Source: Dokdonella sp. (GTDB taxonomy: Bacteria; Pseudomonadota; Gammaproteobacteria; Xanthomonadales; Rhodanobacteraceae). From it: a stretch of 64,000 bases of DNA. A program made the position numbers and the translations under genes. The number at the start of each line of letters is the position of its first letter. The first letter of the stretch is position 1. Where the stretch lies: contig JANQAE010000003.1 of NCBI GenBank assembly GCA_024707225.1, positions 620,001-684,000 on the forward strand, given 5' to 3'. Below are positions 58,154 to 64,000 of the stretch, piece by piece. Below the pieces are notes generated by a model. The model was not told the origin of the DNA. It worked only from the letters and a program-made list of their open reading frames with translations, and did no database searches.

Positions 58154-61100
58154 TCAGTGCGACCGCGGCGCGGCGACGCTGCCGGCCGCGTCCGGCGCAT
58201 CGAGCGTCCCGGCTACCTCGGCCTGCTCGAAGCCGTCGCGGAACAGCACGATCAGTGTCGCGCTGCTGCTGGCGCTGTCATTGGCCGGGTTCGGATCGGT
58301 CACGCCGCCGGAGATCGCGACGCTGACGCTGTTGACGATCGGCACCTCGTCGGCGCCGGCCTGCACGGTCGCCGAGTAGACGTAGCCGATCTCGGCGCCG
58401 GCCGGCAGCGTCACCACGTCGCTCAGCACCGCGCCGCTGCCGTTCGCGCAAGTGGCACCGCTGCTCGCGCTGCAGATCCAGGTGCCGTCGGTCAGCACGG
58501 CCGGCAGCACGTCGGTCACCGTCGCGGTCGCGGCGGCGGGACCGGCATTGCGGACCACGATCCGGTACTCGAGCGTGTCGCCGACCCGTACGAAGTCGCG
58601 GCCGCCGGTGATCTGGACCGACAGATCGGCCTCGGCGGCATCGGCGAACAGGCCGACGACGACCGGATCGTGATCGGAGACGCGATACGGACTGGCCGGC
58701 TCGAACAGCGTGCGCGGCGGCGTCAGCGCCGAACCGTCCGGCTTCTCGTCGTAGTCGGGCTCGCCGACGTCGCGGATCTCGTCGTTGTAGTCCAGCAGCG
58801 GCACCTCGTCGGCGTTGATGTGCCAGACCGCGACGCCGGCGACCTGCTCGTCGAGGCTGGCATTGGCCAGCGCGTAGTCCAGATGCCCGAGTTGGCCGTC
58901 GAACAGGTACGAGTAGGCCGTCGGACCGAGGCGGTCGGCGATCAGGTCGACGTAGCCGCCGCCGGCCAGCGTCGTCATCGGCGTTTCGCGCGCGTACGAA
59001 TTGAAATCGCCGAGCAGCAGCACGTCCGGATCGCCGGCGGCCGGAATCACCGTGCCGTCGATCCAGCTCAGCAGGCGGCTGGCCTGCTGGGTGCGGCGGC
59101 CAGCGAAGCACGACTGGCCGTCGCCCGAGTCGGCATCGGCACCGCTCGCGCCCGAGCAGCCCTTGGACTTGAAGTGGTTCGCGATCACCGTGAAGCGCTC
59201 GCCGAACGCCGGGTTGGCGGCATCGACCACGTCGAAGGTCTGTGCGGTCGGCGGCCGGTTGTGGATCGCGTTGAGGTCGGCCATCGGCGCACCGACCGGC
59301 GACAGTACGCCGGATCGATAGATCAGCGCGACGCGGATCGCGTCGCCGCCGAGCGCGCCGCCGGTGTTCGCGAATGCATACGGATGGCTGCCGCCGCAGC
59401 GCGCGTTGACCGCATCGAGCAGGTCGTTCACCGCGGCCGAGGTCGGGTGGTTCTCGATCTCGACCAGCCCGACCACGTCGGCGTCGAGTCCGCACACGAC
59501 CAGGGCCGTGCGCTCGCGCTGGCGTGCGAGCTCGGCCGCGCTGTCGGCGCCGCGGCAGTCCATCGTGCCGGACGGACCGCACGGGCCCGACGAACTGCTC
59601 GCGGTCGTGTCGATCGTCGAGAAGTAGTTCAGTACGTTGAAGCCGGCGGCCCTGATCGCGCCCGGCACCGCGGGCGCCGTGGCCGGCCGCGGATTGGCGA
59701 CCGTGAACGCGGCCGGCCGTGCCGTGGTCGGCCGGATGCGCCAGGCGTCGGTGCCGGTGACGCCGGCATAGGACCAGTGCAGCACGCCGGTCAGGTTCTG
59801 CACCTGATCGCCGCCGCGGAAGAAGTCCGCGCCCTGCGTGCCGATGCCCAGACCGCCGTTGGCCTGCGGATGGAACACGAACTGCTGACCGTCCGGCATC
59901 GTCAGCGAGACGTTCTCGGTATTGGTGTCGTCGTCGAGGATCACGCGGCGGCGCGCCAGCTCGGCCTGGTAGGCGGCGTAGCCGGCGGCGTTCGGCGCGT
60001 TGTCCTCGGTGAACTGGCGCGGACGCTCGCCCTGGTACAGCGTGATCTGGCCGAAGCGGTGCAGCTGGAAGTACTCCGATACCGCCAGCGGATCGACGTA
60101 GGTCACCAGCATGCCTTCGCGCGCCTCGTGGAACGCATCGACGTCGCCGCCGATCGGCAGCACGATCGGCGTCGGCGTGACCTCGTCGAGGTGGTCGCCG
60201 GTCGAGCTCACGACGACCGCCGCGGCGGCCGTCGCGTTGAGCTGGGTCATGCCGAAGTACTCCGACACCGTGCCCGATACGCGCACGCGCTGGCCTTCGG
60301 CGACCGCGACCGGGCAACTGCCGCAGTAGACGAAGATGCCTTCGGAGGTGACCGGGTCGCCGTCGGCGTCGGCGTCCTCCTCCTGCACGAAGAAGCCGCC
60401 CAGACGCGCGCCGCCCTGATGGCTCGCGGTCACGACGCCCTCGATCGACACCGTGACGCCGGCGCCGATCGGCGTCGCCGCGCCGCTGCCCTGCAGCTGA
60501 TGGATGCGGTGCGAGGCCGGCGGCGCATCGTCGTTGAGGATCGTGCCGACGCCCTCGGCGACGACGGCGATCGCGCCGACGACGTCGGACACGCGCACGT
60601 AGAAGGTCTCGTCGGGCTCGACCGTGGTGTCACCGTTGACGGTGACCGCGAACGCGTAGCTGTCGCTGCCGGCCGGGATCGTCTGGCCGCTCAGTGCGCG
60701 CGCGACGTAGTCCGACGGCGCGGTTGCACTGCCGTCGGCGGTCGCGATATCGAAGGTCACGCCGGCGGCCGGCGCCGGCTCGGACAGGCTGACCGTGAAC
60801 GTGAAGGTCTGGCTGCCGCTGTCGCCTTCGCTCTGGCTGACGTCGCTCACGCGCAGCAGAGCGCCGGCGTCGTCGTTGACGATCAGGGCGATGCCGGTTT
60901 CGTTGGCGACGCCCGCGCCGACGAGGTTGGACACGCGCAGCAGGAAGACCTCGTCGTCTTCCGGCAGCGTGTCGCCGTTGACGAGGACGGTGACCGTCGT
61001 GCCGTCGCTGCCGGCCGGAATCGTCACGCCGGTCAGCGCCAGCGCCGTGTAGTCCGACGGCGCGGTCGCGGTGTCCTCGGCGGTCGCCACGTCGAACGTG

Positions 61101-61993
61101 ACGCCGCCGGCCGGTGCCGGCGCGGACAGGCCGATCGCGAACGTGAAGGCCGTCGTGCCCGAGTCGCCCTCGGCCAGCGTGACGTCGCCGACGCTGAGCT
61201 CGGGACCGGTCGCCGCGCCGCGCGCGATCACCGTGACGTCGTCGATCGCCAGGCCGTGGTCCGAGCCGGTGTGGTCCGGATCGGACCAGCGCAGCATGAT
61301 CTCGCCGCCCGGCGGCAGGCTGATCCCGCTGATCGTGAACGACCGGTCCGTGCGGTTCGCGGCGAGGTTGCCGTTCAGAGCCGCGGCCGAGCCGGTCGTG
61401 ATCGGGCCGGTGAAATCCAGTGCCGGCACTGCGACACCGGGCTGCTGGAACTCCGCCAGCGAGCCGGTCACGGCCGGCGCGCCGATCAGGTACGAGAACG
61501 CGATCGTCTGCGTCGCCGCCGAACCGGTCGCACCGCCGTTGCGCCACTGCTCGCCGGTGTAGGCGACCTCGAGCGCGGTGATCGTCGTGCCGGTCGCGTT
61601 CTGCAGCCGCACGCCCCAGAACAGACTGCCGACCGCGGCATTGCCGGAGCCGATCGAACCGAGCGCGCGATCGCCGCTGCCGCTGGCGCCGTAGCTGTAG
61701 AGATTGCCGGCGTTGCTGGCACCGGTGTCGGCGACGAGCGTCGCGCCGCTGCCGGTGCGCGCGTGAAACCAGCCGGGCACGGTCGAGTCGTTGACCCAGG
61801 CGGCCGATCCGGACGCCGGCAGCGTGTCGAAGGACTGCGTATAGGCCTGGTCGAGCGCGGTCAGCGCGACCTGTGCGGCGGCGGGCGCCGCCGCGAAGGC
61901 CAGCGCCGCCGCGAACGCGGCGGGCAGCCGGCGCCGAAAGGCACCGAGAGCCGCGTCACGGCGCGGCAGACGATCACAAGCGAACGATGCCAC
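58154..61993 (-). CDS. Large secreted nuclease of the ExeM/NucH type
   Basis: GTG 61993 follows AAGGAG; the longer frame upstream is rejected. The 1279-residue protein has a signal sequence (AAFAAALAFAAAPAAAQV), an N-terminal beta domain, two Calx-beta repeats (SVGDVTLAEGDSGTTAFTF, RVSDVSQSEGDSGSQTFTF), an OB-fold (VSIEGVVTASHQGGARLGGF) and an endonuclease/exonuclease/phosphatase domain: AAGFNVLNYFSTID, VVGLVEIENHP, VIANHFKSKGCSG, VLLLGDFNSYARETP and YRVSDHDPVVVGLF. A DUF11-like domain ends in DGFE. It should degrade extracellular DNA. Confidence 0.9.
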   Translation of the reverse strand: MASFACDRLPRRDAALGAFRRRLPAAFAAALAFAAAPAAAQVALTALDQAYTQSFDTLPASGSAAWVNDSTVPGWFHARTGSGATLVADTGASNAGNLYSYGASGSGDRALGSIGSGNAAVGSLFWGVRLQNATGTTITALEVAYTGEQWRNGGATGSAATQTIAFSYLIGAPAVTGSLAEFQQPGVAVPALDFTGPITTGSAAALNGNLAANRTDRSFTISGISLPPGGEIMLRWSDPDHTGSDHGLAIDDVTVIARGAATGPELSVGDVTLAEGDSGTTAFTFAIGLSAPAPAGGVTFDVATAEDTATAPSDYTALALTGVTIPAGSDGTTVTVLVNGDTLPEDDEVFLLRVSNLVGAGVANETGIALIVNDDAGALLRVSDVSQSEGDSGSQTFTFTVSLSEPAPAAGVTFDIATADGSATAPSDYVARALSGQTIPAGSDSYAFAVTVNGDTTVEPDETFYVRVSDVVGAIAVVAEGVGTILNDDAPPASHRIHQLQGSGAATPIGAGVTVSIEGVVTASHQGGARLGGFFVQEEDADADGDPVTSEGIFVYCGSCPVAVAEGQRVRVSGTVSEYFGMTQLNATAAAAVVVSSTGDHLDEVTPTPIVLPIGGDVDAFHEAREGMLVTYVDPLAVSEYFQLHRFGQITLYQGERPRQFTEDNAPNAAGYAAYQAELARRRVILDDDTNTENVSLTMPDGQQFVFHPQANGGLGIGTQGADFFRGGDQVQNLTGVLHWSYAGVTGTDAWRIRPTTARPAAFTVANPRPATAPAVPGAIRAAGFNVLNYFSTIDTTASSSSGPCGPSGTMDCRGADSAAELARQRERTALVVCGLDADVVGLVEIENHPTSAAVNDLLDAVNARCGGSHPYAFANTGGALGGDAIRVALIYRSGVLSPVGAPMADLNAIHNRPPTAQTFDVVDAANPAFGERFTVIANHFKSKGCSGASGADADSGDGQSCFAGRRTQQASRLLSWIDGTVIPAAGDPDVLLLGDFNSYARETPMTTLAGGGYVDLIADRLGPTAYSYLFDGQLGHLDYALANASLDEQVAGVAVWHINADEVPLLDYNDEIRDVGEPDYDEKPDGSALTPPRTLFEPASPYRVSDHDPVVVGLFADAAEADLSVQITGGRDFVRVGDTLEYRIVVRNAGPAAATATVTDVLPAVLTDGTWICSASSGATCANGSGAVLSDVVTLPAGAEIGYVYSATVQAGADEVPIVNSVSVAISGGVTDPNPANDSASSSATLIVLFRDGFEQAEVAGTLDAPDAAGSVAAPRSH

Positions 61994-62238
61994 GGATGTC
62001 TCCTTGGAAGGCGATGGATGCACGAGTCGAGCGATTCCCCGGGCCGCGCGGCGGCTCCCGGCGTCGCGGCGATCGACCGGGCCGGCATGCTGCGCGGCCG
62101 ATGCGACATCGGTATGACGAGGGCGCACCCGTCACCCCAGTGTCATCGCGCGTCAACACAATGCCGCCGTTTCGTGGCTGCGTGACGCCTCCCGCGGCCG
62201 CCCCCTTGCCGACATCCCATTATCGACCGGAGCACGCG

Positions 62239-64000
62239 ATGACGACACCGCTGACGGCGCGCGCGAGCGCGATCCTCGCCGGACTGGCCCTGCTGGCCGG
62301 ACCGGCTGCCGCGCAGATGCGCATCACCGAATACATGTACCAGGGCGCGGACGGCGAGTTCGTCGAGTTCACCAACGTCGGCGCCGAGCCGATCGACCTC
62401 GCCGGCTGGAGCTTCGACGACGACAGCGCGATCGCCGGCACGGTCGCGCTGGGATCGGCCGGCGTAGTCCGTCCGGGCGAATCGGTGATCCTCACCGAGG
62501 CGCCGGCCGACGACTTCCGCAAGGCCTGGGGATTGTGTCCGGACGCCAAGGTGGTCGGCGGCAACACCACCAATCTCGGCCGCAACGATGCGATCCACCT
62601 GTTCGACGCCGCCGGCGCGCAGATCGATGCGCTGCGCTTCGGCGATCAGAACTTCCCCGGTTCGTTCCGCACCAACGGCATCAGCGCCTGGGTGCCGGCG
62701 GCCGCGCTCGGCCTCGACGAGGTGATCGCGTGGATCGGATCCAGCCTCGACGACGCCGAACACTCGCACGCCTCCGTCGGCGGCGACGTCGGCAGCCCCG
62801 GCTTCAGCGCACGCGCCGCGGCGCCGTACTCGCCGTGCGTGACACTCGGCGGCGTGATCCGCATCACCGAGTACATGTACAAGGGCGCCGATGAGGAATT
62901 CGTCGAGCTGACCAACGTCGGCGACCAGCCGGTGGACCTGGCCGGCTGGAGTTTCGCCGACGATGCCGCCACGCCGGGCCTGTTCGATCTCAGCCCGCTC
63001 GGCACGGTCCAGGCCGGCGAGTCGGTGCTGATCGTCGAGCATCCGCAGGCCGCGTTTCGTGCCGCCTGGGCGCTGTGCGACGGCGTCGGGATCCTCACCA
63101 AGCCGAGCCCCGGTCTGGGCCGCAACGACCAGATCAACCTCTACGATGCCGAGCAGCAGCTGGTCGATCGCCTGACCTACGGCGACCAGACCTTCCCCGG
63201 CTCGTTCCGCACCGAAGCCATCAGCGCCTGGGTGCCGGCTGCGGCGCTCGGCGCCGACGACGTACTGGCCTGGCAGGCCTCCGCGCCCGGCGACGCCGAG
63301 GGCTCGTACCTGTCGGCCGGCGGCGACCTCGGCAGTCCGGCGCGCAGCACGCGTGCCGTCGTCACCTACGATCCGTGCATCGGCCAGCCCGAAGCGCCGA
63401 CGCTGACCGTCGATGCGGTCGCGACCGCCGCGGGGCTCGACCTCGCCATCAACGGCAGCGGCGCGGTCGGCGCCGCGATCGGCGACCCGACCGATCCGGC
63501 TGCCGTCGGCGGCATCGGCTTCGTGCTCGGCGTGCCCGAAGGTGGCGACATCGAGGCGTTGACGGTCAGCGTGAGCAGCAGCGACCCGACCGTCGTCGAC
63601 GCCGCGGGGCTGAAGCTCAGCGGCAGCGGCGCGGCGCGCCAGCTGCGGATCGTGCCGGCCGGCGTCGGCCGCGCGACGATCACCGTGCGCGTCGCCGATA
63701 GCCTCGGCAACGCCGCAACCTACGCGATCAGCTACGCCGCCTCGGCCGCGGCCCCCGATCCGGCGGCAGCGAGGTTCCCGACCGGCGCCAGCGATGCATC
63801 GGCCGCGATCGCGCTCGATGCGCAGACGATGATCGTCGGCGACGACGAGAACCAGGTGCTGCGCCTGTACCGGCGCGACCGCTCCGGCCTGCCGCTCGGC
63901 GGCTTCGACTTCACCGACCGGCTCGGCCTGACCGACCTCAGCGGCGGTGTGCCGCGCGAGATCGATATCGAAGCCGTCGAACGCAGCGGCGACCGGCTGT
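62239..64000 (+). CDS. Secreted lamin-tail-domain protein with DUF3616 region, cut by the window edge
   Basis: GGAG lies before the ATG and no stop occurs before the end, so the gene continues to the right. The visible 587 residues start with a signal peptide (ILAGLALLAGPAAAQ). Two tandem repeats of about 180 residues follow, each starting RITEYMYxGADxEFVE and containing VDLAGWSF and FPGSFRT; both look like lamin-tail domains. A beta-sandwich region and a DUF3616-type start (FPTGASDASAAIALDAQTM) come next. It diverges from the nuclease, with a 245-base gap, and may act on extracellular phosphate or DNA. Confidence 0.82.
   Translation, partial: MTTPLTARASAILAGLALLAGPAAAQMRITEYMYQGADGEFVEFTNVGAEPIDLAGWSFDDDSAIAGTVALGSAGVVRPGESVILTEAPADDFRKAWGLCPDAKVVGGNTTNLGRNDAIHLFDAAGAQIDALRFGDQNFPGSFRTNGISAWVPAAALGLDEVIAWIGSSLDDAEHSHASVGGDVGSPGFSARAAAPYSPCVTLGGVIRITEYMYKGADEEFVELTNVGDQPVDLAGWSFADDAATPGLFDLSPLGTVQAGESVLIVEHPQAAFRAAWALCDGVGILTKPSPGLGRNDQINLYDAEQQLVDRLTYGDQTFPGSFRTEAISAWVPAAALGADDVLAWQASAPGDAEGSYLSAGGDLGSPARSTRAVVTYDPCIGQPEAPTLTVDAVATAAGLDLAINGSGAVGAAIGDPTDPAAVGGIGFVLGVPEGGDIEALTVSVSSSDPTVVDAAGLKLSGSGAARQLRIVPAGVGRATITVRVADSLGNAATYAISYAASAAAPDPAAARFPTGASDASAAIALDAQTMIVGDDENQVLRLYRRDRSGLPLGGFDFTDRLGLTDLSGGVPREIDIEAVERSGDRL

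Noticed and set aside
58157-62185. Very long open frame on the plus strand opposite the nuclease gene
   Set aside because: It is an antisense shadow: the minus strand encodes a clear multi-domain nuclease, and the plus product is Arg/Gly/Asp/Val-rich with no domain.

Overview
The window is about 64 kb of very GC-rich DNA with dense, mostly same-direction gene runs. It looks like a chromosomal segment of a gammaproteobacterium of the Xanthomonadales/Lysobacterales (Rhodanobacteraceae-like). This placement is inference from gene types: an HU protein with a Lys/Ala/Pro-rich N-terminus, a fused alpha/beta 2-oxoacid dehydrogenase E1, CstA-YbdD, a CrbR/ErdR-like regulator and TACAAT-type -10 boxes. 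I saw no rRNA, tRNA, CRISPR array, insertion sequence or phage gene.

Bases 1-16.6 kb hold a Wzx/Wzy-type exopolysaccharide locus, all on the plus strand. It runs: the tail of an outer-membrane export protein, a Wzc-like co-polymerase/tyrosine kinase, a membrane J-domain protein, a TPR/jelly-roll protein, a FecR-like secreted protein, a Wzy-type polymerase, a Wzx-type flippase, an FkbM methyltransferase, four GT4-like glycosyltransferases, an EpsG-like second polymerase candidate and a WecA-type initiating transferase. Most junctions are ATGA or GTGA overlaps, which suggests translational coupling. A secreted cysteine-containing orphan follows (17.0-17.8 kb).

Bases 17.9-35 kb carry housekeeping and metabolic genes: an FMN reductase, a branched-chain-type E1, a glutathione S-transferase, a GNAT enzyme, a pilin-like protein, glutaryl-CoA dehydrogenase, a NodB-like deacetylase, an LplT-PlsC lysophospholipid protein, a TPR protein, folE, an MFS exporter, an M28 lipoprotein peptidase, corC and a DUF4105 protein. 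Bases 35-44 kb hold corA, cstA-ybdD, a GNAT enzyme, a broken response regulator joined to a porin tail, an SRPBCC protein and an S9 peptidase. Bases 44-50 kb hold a DUF1631 protein, a Trm112-like protein, purE-purK and a phytoene-desaturase-like oxidoreductase.

Bases 50-58 kb contain the most suggestive unnamed system. A small ribbon-helix-helix regulator diverges from an apparent operon of a beta-lactamase-family serine hydrolase plus a LytS/LytTR two-component pair. A near-identical AT-rich palindrome (GTATAAA-N3-TTTATAC) lies in that divergent region and again just upstream of an alpha/beta hydrolase 7 kb away. The window ends with a divergent pair of large secreted proteins: an ExeM/NucH-like nuclease and a lamin-tail/DUF3616 protein cut by the window edge.

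A general caution: eight single-base frameshifts fall in otherwise conserved genes, and one gene is a chimera. Base or assembly errors are likely, so 'broken' genes here should not be read as true pseudogenes without read-level support.
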